From assembly GCA_005791165.1 (NCBI GenBank), contig SXXW01000030.1, positions 111,312 through 175,311 on the forward strand: a stretch of 64,000 nucleotides of DNA, in the 5' to 3' direction. A program made the position numbers and the translations under genes. The first letter of the stretch is position 1, and every line of letters starts with the position of its first letter. Of this stretch, positions 25,519 to 35,116 are shown piece after piece. Source of the stretch: Cytophagaceae bacterium (GTDB lineage: Bacteria; Bacteroidota; Bacteroidia; Cytophagales; Spirosomataceae). Under the pieces are notes generated by a model. It did no database searches, was not told where the DNA came from, and saw only the letters and a program-made list of their open reading frames with translations.

Positions 25519-26738
25519 TGACCTTAGATATACAAAAGATTCGTGCTGATTTTCCGGTGTTAGACCAACAGGTCAACGGCTCGCCGCTGATTTATTTTGA
25601 TAATGCAGCGACAACCCAAAAACCTAAGTCGGTCATCGATGCCTTATCTCATTATTACGCGTCAGATAATGCGAACATTCATCGGGGCATTCATGCCCTG
25701 GCTGAGCGCGCGACTACTGCTTTTGAATTAACGAGAACTAAAATAAAGGAATTTATTAATGCTCCTTCTTCGGATCAAATTATATTGACCGCCGGAACGA
25801 CAGGGAGTATCAATTTAGTGGCTCAGACCTTTGGTCGTGCTAATTTTTCAAAAGGAGATAAGATTTTAATTTCAAATTTAGAGCATCATTCTAATATTGT
25901 GCCATGGCAAATGATTGCTGAAGAGAAGGGCGCAATCATCGAAGTCATTCCGGTGGATGAAAGAGGTGTTTTAGATCTTGTGGCTTACCGTAATTTATTG
26001 GATGCTAGCGTAAAATTAGTGGCCCTTAATCATGTTTCTAATGCGATTGGGACCATTAACCCCATTGCCGAAATGATACAATTGGCTCATGCACATGGGG
26101 CAAAAGTCATGATTGACGGGGCACAATCCATCGCTCATTTAGATATAGATGTTCAAGCTTTAGATATTGACTTTTTTGCCTTTTCGGCACATAAATTATT
26201 TGGGCCTACGGGCGTTGGTGTTTTATTCGGGAAGCGTGAACTGTTAGAATCCATGCCACCGTATCAAGGTGGGGGTGAAATGATAAAAGAAGTTTCTTTT
26301 GAGGGAACGACCTACAATGAATTGCCCTATAAATTTGAGGCGGGCACACCCAATATTGCAGATGTAATTGCCTTTTCAGCCGCGATTGATTATGTTAACG
26401 CTTTGTCAAAAGAAGCATTATTTACGCAAGAATTAGCGCTTTTAGCCTATGCAACTGAACAATTGAGTACCATACCTGGTTTAAGAATCATTGGAACGGC
26501 ACCTGAAAAAATTGCTGTAATTAGTTTTGTGATGGATGGAATACATCCACAAGACCTAGGTGTGTTATTGGATAAATTTGGCATAGCGATTCGGACGGGA
26601 CATCATTGTGTACAACCATTAATGAAGCGTTTTGGGTTGCCGGGAACTTGCCGGGCATCATTTGCGTTTTATAACACGTTTGAAGAAATAGATTTATTTG
26701 TGAAGGCCTTACGCAGGTCGATTAACATGTTGCAATAA
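25518..26738 (+). CDS. sufS: SufS cysteine desulfurase
   Basis: 406-residue PLP enzyme, class V aminotransferase fold. The PLP-binding lysine is Lys226 in FSAHKLFGP; the His that stacks on PLP is in NLEHHSNIVPW; the persulphide-forming Cys364 is in RTGHHCVQP, the RxGHHC form of group II (SufS) enzymes with a short loop. It takes sulphur from L-Cys and hands it to SufE. Start overlaps the sufD stop (TAATG). Confidence 0.96.
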   Translation: MTLDIQKIRADFPVLDQQVNGSPLIYFDNAATTQKPKSVIDALSHYYASDNANIHRGIHALAERATTAFELTRTKIKEFINAPSSDQIILTAGTTGSINLVAQTFGRANFSKGDKILISNLEHHSNIVPWQMIAEEKGAIIEVIPVDERGVLDLVAYRNLLDASVKLVALNHVSNAIGTINPIAEMIQLAHAHGAKVMIDGAQSIAHLDIDVQALDIDFFAFSAHKLFGPTGVGVLFGKRELLESMPPYQGGGEMIKEVSFEGTTYNELPYKFEAGTPNIADVIAFSAAIDYVNALSKEALFTQELALLAYATEQLSTIPGLRIIGTAPEKIAVISFVMDGIHPQDLGVLLDKFGIAIRTGHHCVQPLMKRFGLPGTCRASFAFYNTFEEIDLFVKALRRSINMLQ

Positions 26739-27160
26739 TGACTCAAAGCATACAAGAAACCCAAGAGGAGTTAATTGAGGAGTTTGGTTTATTTGATGAC
26801 TGGGCTGATAAATACGAGTATTTGATTGACCTAGGTAAAAAGTTGCCTAGTTTATCTGAAGAATTAAAGACGGAGGAAAATGTCATTAAGGGTTGTCAAA
26901 GCCGAGTTTGGTTACATGCCAAAAAGCAAGGAGATCAAATCATTTTTGAAGCCGATTCAGAGGCGGTGATTGTTAAAGGCTTGATTAGTATGTTGATTCG
27001 GGTATTATCCAATCATACGGCGGAGGAAATTATGAAGGCGGATTTATATTTTATTGATCAAATCGGAATGAGCCAACATCTTGCGCAAACGCGTTCGAAT
27101 GGTTTGTTATCGATGGTAAAACAAATGAAAAATTATGCTTTGGCCTTTTCAGCGAAGTAA
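26738..27160 (+). CDS. sufE: SufE sulphur acceptor
   Basis: 140 residues with the SufE fold. Cys53 in VIKGCQSRVWL is the persulphide acceptor; SMLIRVLSNHTAEEI and RSNGLLSMVKQMK are typical family segments. It relays sulphur from SufS to the scaffold. Start overlaps the sufS stop by one base. Confidence 0.95.
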   Translation: MTQSIQETQEELIEEFGLFDDWADKYEYLIDLGKKLPSLSEELKTEENVIKGCQSRVWLHAKKQGDQIIFEADSEAVIVKGLISMLIRVLSNHTAEEIMKADLYFIDQIGMSQHLAQTRSNGLLSMVKQMKNYALAFSAK

Positions 27161-27167
27161 AAAAAAT

Positions 27168-27509
27168 ATGGAAGAGAAAACGACGACATCCTTACAAATG
27201 ACGGAGGTTGAACTTAAGGAAAAAGTGATCAAGGCTATTAAAACCGTCTACGATCCAGAAATACCTGTTGACGTATATGAATTAGGTCTTATCTATGAAG
27301 TGAAAATATTTCCGGTCAACAATGTGTACATCTTAATGACCTTAACTTCCCCATCTTGTCCATCTGCGGAAAGTATTCCGGTGGACATAGAAAAGGCTGT
27401 TAGGGAAATAGAAGGAATCGCTGAGGTTTCGGTTGAGCTAACTTTTGATCCTCCATATGCACAAGACATGATGTCAGAGGTGGCCAAGTTAGAATTAGGT
27501 TTTATGTAA
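27168..27509 (+). CDS. SufT/MIP18-like (DUF59) Fe-S maturation factor
   Basis: 113 residues from the ATG at 27168, 7 bp after sufE; an alternative upstream start lies inside sufE. DUF59 pattern: VIKAIKTVYDPEIPVDVYEL, LTSPSCPSAESIPVDIE with the conserved Cys, and ELTFDPPYAQDMMS. In the SUF context such proteins act in Fe-S cluster maturation or delivery; the PaaD subfamily of phenylacetate operons is the alternative, excluded by neighbourhood. Confidence 0.88.
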   Translation: MEEKTTTSLQMTEVELKEKVIKAIKTVYDPEIPVDVYELGLIYEVKIFPVNNVYILMTLTSPSCPSAESIPVDIEKAVREIEGIAEVSVELTFDPPYAQDMMSEVAKLELGFM

Positions 27510-27539
27510 GTAAATTTTTAAAAAAATAAATATAAAAAT

Positions 27540-27953
27540 ATGTATCCAGAACATTTAGTACATCCTATGCGGATGGATATTGTCGAAGGTGGTTTCAAAG
27601 AGTTAAGTTCTGCTGCAGAGGTGGAAAATACGATGGCACAGCCAGGAACTACTTTATTGTTTATCAATTCGGTATGTGGTTGTTCTGCTAGAACAGCTAG
27701 ACCAGGTGTAAAAGAGGCGGTTGCCGCTTCTGCAAAAAAGCCTGCAAATTTAGTAACTGTTTTTGCTGGAGTAGACCAAGAAGCTACCCAAAAAGCGCGT
27801 GAGTATACATTGCCTTATCCACCATCATCTCCCTCCATCGCTTTATTTAAGGATGGGGAATTGGTGCATTTTGTAGAACGTCATCACATTGAAGGCCGTT
27901 CAGCTGAAATGATCGCAGGACATTTAGAAGGTGTTTTCGAAGAGTTTTGCTAA
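27540..27953 (+). CDS. BrxA/BrxB-family bacilliredoxin
   Basis: 137-residue thioredoxin-like protein with a CGC active site (Cys46-Gly-Cys48 in NSVCGCSARTARP), as in Bacillus YphP/YqiW. In Firmicutes these remove bacillithiol from proteins; Bacteroidota homologues are common and may serve another low-molecular-weight thiol. Its place at the end of the suf operon suggests redox protection of Fe-S assembly. It lies 30 bp after the DUF59 gene and is followed by a strong terminator. Confidence 0.9.
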   Translation: MYPEHLVHPMRMDIVEGGFKELSSAAEVENTMAQPGTTLLFINSVCGCSARTARPGVKEAVAASAKKPANLVTVFAGVDQEATQKAREYTLPYPPSSPSIALFKDGELVHFVERHHIEGRSAEMIAGHLEGVFEEFC

Positions 27954-27965
27954 AATAATTAGTAC

Positions 27966-28002
27966 AAAAAAAGGAGCTAGCAATCTGCTAGCTCCTTTTT
28001 TT
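27966..28002. terminator. bidirectional terminator after suf operon
   Basis: Long perfect stem AAGGAGCTAGCA/TGCTAGCTCCTT with loop ATC, flanked by A- and T-tracts, shared by the convergent suf operon and M16 protease gene. Confidence 0.9.
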
Positions 28003-28017
28003 ATGTTCAATTTTAAC

Positions 28018-30870
28018 CTATTGCTTCGGCGCTCCGCCGACTGCACCTGATTCAGATGTTGCATTTTTAGCTTTTTCTGCCATCTTTTTAGCAGCACCTT
28101 CGTAATCACCTGCTTTCACAAATGACATTTTCTGTAAGTCAATTGACTTTCTGGAAGCTTGTAAAATTTGCTCTGGAGTTAAGCTCTTTACTTTATTCTC
28201 TAAATCATCCGCCCATTTCATGTTGCGGTTCAAATATAAATTTGAATTTAATGTAGAGCTTAATCCACTATCTTGCGAACGACCCACTGCTCTTGCTTGA
28301 ATCCATGATTTTTTAGCTTCGTCGATTTCTTTTTGAGTAAATCCTTCCTTTAACACTTTTTCGATTTCTTCTTTAAATGCGGCTTCTAATTTGGCTAAAT
28401 TTTCTGGCGCATAAATCGCATAGCCTACAAATGCACCTGATTGATCTAATGGACTCGCCGCAAATTGAGAACCTACGCCATAAGATAAACCTTCTTTTTG
28501 GCGAATACGATTCATCAATCGAGAACTTAAACCTGATCCACCACCCAGCATATAATTGCTTAATTCTAAAGCAGCAAAATCTGGGTCACTATCTGATATT
28601 TTAATGGGTTGGTATGCTAAAAAGAAAGCATTTGCTTTATCTGGGGTTTCGATAGACTTTACTTGACCCTTGATATCTTTGAAAATTTCAGGTACTCTAG
28701 TAAAAGGCTTAGGTGACTTCCAATCAGCAAATTCAGCTTTGATGGTAGCTTTTAACTCCGCCTCATCGAAATCCCCAACAGCTGAAAATGTAGCATTTGA
28801 CGCTCCATAAAAGCCTTTATAAAAAGCAATGGACTGTTCTAATTTGGCAGACGAATAATTAGTCGTCTGTTCTGTCATCGTAGGTTGATACCTCACATCA
28901 TTTTTTGGATAATGTCCACTTCTTAATTGGCCCAATACCTCACTGGCTTTCGCTGTTGGCTCACTTTTTTGCGATTCAATTTGAGTTAAATTCTCTTGTT
29001 TTAACTTCTCAAATTCATCTGTAGGGAAGATAGGTTGTTTCAAAGCTTCTGCCACTAATTTAAGCGCTGGAATTAAATTGTCTCTGGTTGTCTCTATGGA
29101 TACATTGGCTTGAGTCGCTCCACCCGAGATGGAAACACGTGCTTTTAATTTATCCAATTCATCTTGAAATTGTTGGCGCGTATGCTTAGCCGTTCCTTTT
29201 GTCAACATATCTGCTGCTAAATCAGCGGCAGTTGATGTGCCCAACAAAGATTTTTCATCTCCAAAACGTAGCGTCATTTTCGCGTAAACTGAATTACCTC
29301 TCGTTTTTTTAGCTAATAGAGCTAATTTGATTCCAGCTATGTTTTCAACTTTAGTCCTTGCATCTATATTGCTAGGTGATGTGTCAAAGGCTTCTCCTTC
29401 TGAAACTGCCGCTTTTCCTTTGAAGTCTTTTAAGATTTCTGCCACATCTTTGGCCTCAGGAATTTCAGCTCTTTCAGGCTTATCAGTAGGGATGAAAATA
29501 CCTGATGTACGATTTGAAGATTTAAAATAGGCTGCTGCAACGCGTTGGATGTCGGTAGGTGTAATTTTTTCTAATTGGTTTCTGGTATGAAACAATAAAC
29601 GCCAGTCACCCTGCGCAATATACTCAGACATGCCTATACCTACGCGTTGAGCATTGTTTAACAGTAATTCAATGTTCTTGATACCTTTGGTTTTTATGCG
29701 GTCAACTTCCTCTTTAGTAGGGGGTGTTTTCACAAAGTTTTCAATGGTTTCAATCATGATTCTTTTCACTGAATCCAATGATTTTTCTTTTAAAACCTCA
29801 GCTGCAAAGTAAACAAGCCCCGGTTCTTTTAGTTGGAAAGTCATACCAAACTGACTAGATGCCTTTTTTGTATCAATTAATGCTTTATACAAACGACCCG
29901 ATGGTGCATCTGTTAATAAATCTGCCATCACATCTACTGCAACGTAATCTGGATGTAAACCGGATGGAATGTGATAGGCCATACCCACTACTTGAACATC
30001 ACCTACACGTTTTAATGTGACCTCTCTTTCCCCATCTTGCGTAGGTTCCGAAGTGAAAGTTTTTGTCAGTTCGCGTGTTGGGCGTGGAATTACACCAAAT
30101 TTTTGATTAACTAATTGCAAGGTTTTGATGGGATCAAATTTTCCTGCGATCAATAATACGGCATTATCAGGCTGATAGTATTTGCGATAATAAGCTTGCA
30201 GGTTCTCGATAGGCACTTTTTCGATATCTGAGCGGGCGCCTATAGTTGAGTTACCGTAATTATGCCATAAAAATGCGGTCGAAACAATTCGGTCCATAAG
30301 CACGCTTCCTGGATCATTTTCACCACGTTCAAATTCATTTCGAACAACCGTCATTTCGGTTTCTAATTCGCTTTTTGCAATACGTGAATTGATCATTCGA
30401 TCGGCTTCCATATCGAGAGCCCAATCTAAATTTTCATCCGTTGCAGCAAAAGTTTCGAAGTAATTGGTGCGATCTAACCAGGTCGTACCATTAAACTGAG
30501 CGCCATGGTCAGAAATTTCTTTGGCTACTTCTTTATGTTTTTCTTTAGTCCCCTTGAAAACCATGTGCTCTAACAAGTGAGACATACCTGTTTCACCATA
30601 TCCTTCGTGGCGAGAGCCTACTAAATAGGTAATGTTTACGGTGATGGTTTGCTTAGACGGATCTGGGAATAACAGAACCTTAAGCCCATTGGCTAATTTG
30701 TATTCCGTAATTCCTTCTGCTGCCGTTACTTTTTCAGGGATAGGTAGGGAAGCTGCTGGTGCTGTTACCGATTGTTTTGCAGCCGTTTTATTGGCAGTGG
30801 GTTTTTGTTGGGCTATTAGTGTGGCAGTTGAACTAACTAAAAGGAGTCCCGCAAGGATTATTCTTTTCAT
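28018..30870 (-). CDS. secreted two-domain M16 zinc metalloprotease
   Basis: 950 residues: signal peptide about 1-21, a linker rich in Ala/Thr, then four M16 half-domains arranged as two M16/M16_C pairs. The active site is in the first half: His98-Leu-Leu-Glu101-His102 in SHLLEHMVFKG (the inverted HxxEH motif) with the distal Glu in VVRNEFERGE. The second half (about 500-930) has lost HxxEH, as usual for pitrilysin-type clamshell peptidases. It degrades peptides in the periplasm. Monocistronic. Confidence 0.92.
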   Translation of the reverse strand: MKRIILAGLLLVSSTATLIAQQKPTANKTAAKQSVTAPAASLPIPEKVTAAEGITEYKLANGLKVLLFPDPSKQTITVNITYLVGSRHEGYGETGMSHLLEHMVFKGTKEKHKEVAKEISDHGAQFNGTTWLDRTNYFETFAATDENLDWALDMEADRMINSRIAKSELETEMTVVRNEFERGENDPGSVLMDRIVSTAFLWHNYGNSTIGARSDIEKVPIENLQAYYRKYYQPDNAVLLIAGKFDPIKTLQLVNQKFGVIPRPTRELTKTFTSEPTQDGEREVTLKRVGDVQVVGMAYHIPSGLHPDYVAVDVMADLLTDAPSGRLYKALIDTKKASSQFGMTFQLKEPGLVYFAAEVLKEKSLDSVKRIMIETIENFVKTPPTKEEVDRIKTKGIKNIELLLNNAQRVGIGMSEYIAQGDWRLLFHTRNQLEKITPTDIQRVAAAYFKSSNRTSGIFIPTDKPERAEIPEAKDVAEILKDFKGKAAVSEGEAFDTSPSNIDARTKVENIAGIKLALLAKKTRGNSVYAKMTLRFGDEKSLLGTSTAADLAADMLTKGTAKHTRQQFQDELDKLKARVSISGGATQANVSIETTRDNLIPALKLVAEALKQPIFPTDEFEKLKQENLTQIESQKSEPTAKASEVLGQLRSGHYPKNDVRYQPTMTEQTTNYSSAKLEQSIAFYKGFYGASNATFSAVGDFDEAELKATIKAEFADWKSPKPFTRVPEIFKDIKGQVKSIETPDKANAFFLAYQPIKISDSDPDFAALELSNYMLGGGSGLSSRLMNRIRQKEGLSYGVGSQFAASPLDQSGAFVGYAIYAPENLAKLEAAFKEEIEKVLKEGFTQKEIDEAKKSWIQARAVGRSQDSGLSSTLNSNLYLNRNMKWADDLENKVKSLTPEQILQASRKSIDLQKMSFVKAGDYEGAAKKMAEKAKNATSESGAVGGAPKQ

Positions 30871-30974
30871 GGTGTTAATTGAATGTTGATTTAAATTTGA
30901 AAAATTAAATTACCTAAAATTGTAATTGAATTATTTTTTTTAGGATGGGTGGATATATAAATCCACGATAGGAT

Positions 30975-32378
30975 TTATTTTTTGTATTGTTGGATCAATT
31001 TAAAGATTGCTTTCTGTGTTTCTAGGTTAGGGAAATATTCAAACATGATGACATGTTGGTCATAGTCCAAGATAAGTCCTGATTCTAAAAAGTGAAATGC
31101 TTCTTTAAATTGGCCTGCTTTGATTAAGAAAATAGCGGATCGATAATAGAAATCGGCTTCTTCTGGTAATTCATCGATTGCCGATAACATGATGTCGGCC
31201 GACTTCTCGAAATCCTCGAGGTCGTAGTGCAATTGCGCCCATTTAACCCAAGCAGGAGCAAAGAACGATTCTAATTCGATGGACTTTTGATAGGCTTCAT
31301 CTGCTGAAGCGGTATTTCCTAAATAGGCTTCTACATCCGCTAATCCAATCCAATAAAGGGGAGCAGATTCGTTCAATTTGATCGCTTTTTTTAGAAAATG
31401 CAAGGATTCAAACCATTTGTCCATCTCTGTGAGGCAAACAGCTAATCCATAATATCCCTCATCCCACAATGGGTCCAACTTAACAGCATCTTTATAATAG
31501 GTTAATGCGTCGTCAAATTTCTTTTGTCTTTCTAAGCTTGCGCCGAGGCAACAAAATAATTCCGGGTTGGGATCGTCAAAAATGAGACATTGCTTGTATG
31601 ATTCTTCGGCTTTTTCATAGTCCTTTAAGTTCATGTAGGTATTCCCTAAATTGAACAAAGATGAACCAAAAGTAGGTTCGATGGCTAATGAATATTCGTA
31701 AGCGTCAATCGCTTTTTCAAATTGCTTAAGTTTAGAATAGGCGATGCCTAAATTATACCAAGCGGTATAGGAGAAAGGATCTTGGTCAATAAAGTTTTTG
31801 TAATATGGTATACTCTCGTCGATTTTACCTATTTCATCTAAGGCATTAGCTAATTCGACTAAGGCATTTTCGTTTTCAGGGTTATATTCAAGGGATTTTT
31901 TGAACATGTCAACCGCCTCGCGGGGTTTGAACCAGGCCACATAACTTAAACCTAATCTAAAGTAGACTTCATCTTTTTCTTCATAAGCCTCTAAAGCTTC
32001 TAAAAAAAGGTTAACGGAGGCTTCATGTTGGCCCATTTGGCTCAATAAAGATCCTTTAACCAAAATCAGTTCTATGTCTGTTGGAAACAATAAAATAGCA
32101 TTTTCAATGATTTCCATAGCATCTTCTGGTTTTTGAATTTCTCCTAAAACTTGTGCCTTTAAAATAATTAATTCGAGTGTATATGGAAAATGGGTAAGCC
32201 CTAAATCACATGCTTTTAATGCTTCGTCAAACTTGGATTGCATGAAATAATGATCCGCAATTTGCTCTAACGTATCTATGTCGAAGAAAGAATCCTCCTG
32301 ATTATTTAACATCTTTTCAAATCTTTGAACGGAAGAATTGATATCTTCTCGGTTTTCATCGAATTCGGGATCCAGCAT
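30975..32378 (-). CDS. cytoplasmic tetratricopeptide-repeat protein
   Basis: 467 residues with no signal peptide, an acidic N-terminus (MLDPEFDENREDIN) and about eleven TPR units such as EDEVYFRLGLSYVAWFKPREA, AWYNLGIAYSKLKQFEKAI and SLFNLGNTYMNLKDYEKAE, each about 34 residues. This is a protein-interaction scaffold; the partner is unknown. Widespread in Bacteroidota. The N-terminal methionine is preceded by an AT-rich gap shared with the divergent ppx gene. Confidence 0.85.
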   Translation of the reverse strand: MLDPEFDENREDINSSVQRFEKMLNNQEDSFFDIDTLEQIADHYFMQSKFDEALKACDLGLTHFPYTLELIILKAQVLGEIQKPEDAMEIIENAILLFPTDIELILVKGSLLSQMGQHEASVNLFLEALEAYEEKDEVYFRLGLSYVAWFKPREAVDMFKKSLEYNPENENALVELANALDEIGKIDESIPYYKNFIDQDPFSYTAWYNLGIAYSKLKQFEKAIDAYEYSLAIEPTFGSSLFNLGNTYMNLKDYEKAEESYKQCLIFDDPNPELFCCLGASLERQKKFDDALTYYKDAVKLDPLWDEGYYGLAVCLTEMDKWFESLHFLKKAIKLNESAPLYWIGLADVEAYLGNTASADEAYQKSIELESFFAPAWVKWAQLHYDLEDFEKSADIMLSAIDELPEEADFYYRSAIFLIKAGQFKEAFHFLESGLILDYDQHVIMFEYFPNLETQKAIFKLIQQYKK

Positions 32379-32458
32379 AGAGTATTATTGGAGGTTAGTC
32401 GAGATAATTTTTACTAAATTAAAGCAATTATTTTTAAATTTTAAACAGTATTTCAACC

Positions 32459-32466
32459 TAAATTTG
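32459..32466 (+). promoter_or_regulatory. ppx -7 box
   Basis: TAAATTTG, exact -7 consensus, 17 bp before the ppx/gppA ATG; no clear -33. Confidence 0.4.
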
Positions 32467-32483
32467 TTCCAAAATTATAATTA

Positions 32484-33416
32484 ATGCCACAGCCAACTGC
32501 AATCATCGATTTAGGTACAAATACCTTTCAGCTTTTAGTGGCTACTCCTGGAAATATTTCGGAACCCCTGCAGATCATTTGCCAATTACAGCGACCGGTA
32601 CAGTTGGGCCTAGGCGCCATGGAAACTGGAATTTTACAAAACGATGCGATGGATCGCGCCCTAGCGGCTTTAACTGAATTTAAAGAAGTGGCTATTTCCA
32701 AAGGCTGTGAAAATACCCAAATCCATGCCATAGGCACGAGTATTTTACGAAGAGCTTCCAATACGCAACAATTCCTAACAGAAGTGGAACGTCGATTAGG
32801 CATTAAAATTCAAGTTATTTCTGGGATTGAAGAAGCGAATTTGATTTACCATGGAATTTATCATTCATTGCCGCAGCCTTGGAATCTAGTTAGCTTAGTG
32901 ATGGATATTGGGGGAGGTAGCGTGGAATTCATCTTATTTGAAGGAACAAGAATTTTATTCAAAGTTAGTTTAGAGCTGGGTGGCTTGCGGCTGTTATCTT
33001 TATTCCAACAAGATGGGTACTTTCATTCGTCTCAAATGGTCGAACTGCAATCCTATGTTTTAGAACAAATGAAACCTTTGTTTACCGCCTGTGTAGAGCA
33101 TAAGCCTAGCGTTTTAATCGGTGCCGCAGGTGCCTTTGAAACGATTTGGGATTTAGCTCATGCGGATATTCCAGGTAGCGTCATTCCTCCTGCTTCGGAA
33201 TTGGTTATAACGCAATTTTACCAACAAAAGAAATTGGTACAAGAAACTGATTTTGTGAGCCGACAAAATATCAAAGGGATGAAAGCTTTTCGTGCTGGGA
33301 TATTACCTTATGCTAATGTTTTGATAGCCACAGTTTTGGAGGAATTAACCATTGAAAATATGTGGGTGTCCTCTTATAGTTTAAAAGAGGGTTATTGGTT
33401 TCTTCAGAATAAATAA
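32484..33416 (+). CDS. Ppx/GppA-family phosphatase
   Basis: 310 residues of the actin-like ASKHA fold: IDLGTNTFQLLVA (phosphate-1 loop), IEEANLIYHGI, VMDIGGGSVEFILF (phosphate-2 loop). It would remove terminal phosphates from polyphosphate or convert pppGpp to ppGpp. It is the short two-domain form, lacking the C-terminal HD/extension of E. coli Ppx (~500 residues). Monocistronic; the choice between Ppx and GppA cannot be made by eye. Confidence 0.88.
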   Translation: MPQPTAIIDLGTNTFQLLVATPGNISEPLQIICQLQRPVQLGLGAMETGILQNDAMDRALAALTEFKEVAISKGCENTQIHAIGTSILRRASNTQQFLTEVERRLGIKIQVISGIEEANLIYHGIYHSLPQPWNLVSLVMDIGGGSVEFILFEGTRILFKVSLELGGLRLLSLFQQDGYFHSSQMVELQSYVLEQMKPLFTACVEHKPSVLIGAAGAFETIWDLAHADIPGSVIPPASELVITQFYQQKKLVQETDFVSRQNIKGMKAFRAGILPYANVLIATVLEELTIENMWVSSYSLKEGYWFLQNK

Positions 33417-33507
33417 AGCTAAAAAGATCTGCTTTTTTTTGAAAAAAACAATTAAAATGATAATCTTTAAGGTTATAAAGTGTTATTAAATTTTTCAACA
33501 AATATTT

Positions 33508-34179
33508 ATGTCATCGATACTTAATTTAATTCTGTTACAAGCAACCGCTCAAGAAGAATTCACCATTTTAAGTTTATTGGAAAAAGGAGGGTATGTGATG
33601 TATCCAATCCTATTCTTGTTCAGTGTTGCTATCTTTTTATTTATTGAAAGGTATTTGTATATCAGAAAGACGACTAAAATAGACGAGAACTTTCTTCACA
33701 ACATCAATGAACTTTTATTAGCCGGTAATATCCAAGCAGCCGTTACCTATTGCAAGAATTCTAAATTTCCAATTGCCAATATGTTGGAGCGTGGATTGGG
33801 TCGTTTAGGTTCTCCCATCCGTGAAATTGAAAGTGCGATTGAGAACAAGGCTAAGTTGGAAATCTACAACATGGAAAAGAACTTAGGTATTTTGAGTTCG
33901 ATTGCTCGTATTGCGCCGATGTTTGGATTCTTAGGAACGGTTACGGGAATGATTCGTACGTTTCATAATATTTCTACTTCAAACAAAATTGAGATCTCGA
34001 CGATCGCATCAGGTATCTATGAGAAAATGGTTACTTCTGCTTCAGGTTTAATTGTGGGTATCATTGCTTATGTATTGTATACCTTGTTAATGACCATGAT
34101 TGATCGCAGTATTAATAAGATGGAAATTGTAGCGATGGATTTTATTGATTTATTGCATAAGCCAGCTAACAAAAAATAA
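33508..34179 (+). CDS. ExbB/TolQ/MotA-family proton channel
   Basis: 223-residue inner-membrane protein with three transmembrane helices: about 25-46 (GGYVMYPILFLFSVAIFLFI), about 128-150 with IAPMFGFLGTVTGMI, and about 170-195 (ASGLIVGIIAYVLYTLL). The Thr/Gly-rich TM2 and TM3 form the proton path with ExbD/TolR Asp. It energises an outer-membrane process through TonB or Tol. Immediately upstream of exbD. Confidence 0.9.
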   Translation: MSSILNLILLQATAQEEFTILSLLEKGGYVMYPILFLFSVAIFLFIERYLYIRKTTKIDENFLHNINELLLAGNIQAAVTYCKNSKFPIANMLERGLGRLGSPIREIESAIENKAKLEIYNMEKNLGILSSIARIAPMFGFLGTVTGMIRTFHNISTSNKIEISTIASGIYEKMVTSASGLIVGIIAYVLYTLLMTMIDRSINKMEIVAMDFIDLLHKPANKK

Positions 34180-34183
34180 TTGT

Positions 34184-34594
34184 ATGAATTTTAGAAAGCG
34201 CGAAAGAGAAGCATCCGAGGTAGAGACAGGTGCATTAGCGGATATTTTGTTTTTCTTATTGATGTTTTTTTTAATGATATCGACTTTAGCTTCTCCGGAT
34301 GCTATTCGTTTATTGCTTCCAAAGGCTGATTCTACTAAGGTGACTCCACCTGTAGTGGAGTCGATTCGTTTGTCGGTGGATGCCAATAATTCGTTTTATT
34401 TGGATGGCAATGCCAACGGTATTGCGATTGAACAAGTGGATTCGGCTTTGAAAATTTTATTACAAACGAAGAAAGCAACCTCTTTGATTATATCAATCGA
34501 TAAAACGCGTACGGTACAGGATTTGACTGATGTGTATGATTTAGCTGCCAAAAATAACCTTTCTATGGTGATGGCCGCGGAGAAGAAAAAATAA
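34184..34594 (+). CDS. ExbD/TolR-family biopolymer transport protein
   Basis: 136 residues from the ATG of MNFRKRER, 4 bp after the ExbB stop. One transmembrane helix (about 18-38, LADILFFLLMFFLMIS) carries the conserved proton-carrying Asp in ALADILFFLL. The periplasmic domain (about 45-136) has the ExbD fold. Works with the upstream channel gene. No tonB, tolA or pal is adjacent, so the energised partner cannot be named. Confidence 0.9.
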   Translation: MNFRKREREASEVETGALADILFFLLMFFLMISTLASPDAIRLLLPKADSTKVTPPVVESIRLSVDANNSFYLDGNANGIAIEQVDSALKILLQTKKATSLIISIDKTRTVQDLTDVYDLAAKNNLSMVMAAEKKK

Positions 34595-34610
34595 ATTTAG
34601 GGAAGGCTAC

Positions 34611-35111
34611 CTGAGTATAGCCCTAAAATCAATAGCCGTTTACGTGTTCATCGTGGCGGCTATTCGTGTTTTTGGAAAGAAAGAGTTTGCGCAATTATCC
34701 ATTATTGATTTAGTTTTCATTTTATTAATTTCTAATTCAGTTCAAAATGCCATGGTGGGGGCCGACTCGTCACTAGAAAGAGGATTAGTTGCCGCATTTT
34801 CACTTTTTCTAATGAATTATGTATTCAAAAAGATTTCCTTGTTCAGCAAAGGATTTTCCAAGGCCGTCGAATTGGAGCCCATTATGTTAATATATCAAGG
34901 GGAAGTTAAATTGAGTGGCTTGGAAAAAGCGCAAATTTCGATAGACCAACTGAATGCTGTGGTTCGTGAACATGGCGTTGAAAGTGTTGAATTGGTTAAT
35001 CTAGCGATGCTTGAAGTGGATGGTAATATTTCAGTGCTTTCGGATAATTTCAAGAAAAGCACCCAAAGAAAACATAAAGGTCATCAAGTGATAGGCAAAA
35101 ATACAGCCTAA
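34611..35111 (+). CDS. DUF421 (YetF-like) membrane protein, start codon uncertain
   Basis: Two-part protein: N-terminal hydrophobic helices (SIAVYVFIVAAIRVFGKKEF, IIDLVFILLIS, LVAAFSLFLMNYVF) and a C-terminal YetF cytosolic domain (ISIDQLNAVVREHGVESVE). DUF421 proteins are small membrane proteins of unknown function. The only standard start is GTG at 34644, which cuts the first helix in half. The frame stays open back to 34572 without ATG, GTG or TTG, so a CTG at 34611 or another non-standard codon may be the real start, and this coordinate is provisional. It starts just after exbD in another frame. Confidence 0.65.
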   Translation: MSIALKSIAVYVFIVAAIRVFGKKEFAQLSIIDLVFILLISNSVQNAMVGADSSLERGLVAAFSLFLMNYVFKKISLFSKGFSKAVELEPIMLIYQGEVKLSGLEKAQISIDQLNAVVREHGVESVELVNLAMLEVDGNISVLSDNFKKSTQRKHKGHQVIGKNTA

Positions 35112-35116
35112 TATTG

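Noticed and set aside
28018..30870. Overlapping plus-strand frames over the M16 protease
   Set aside because: Short shadow frames without start context, family motifs or independent promoters.
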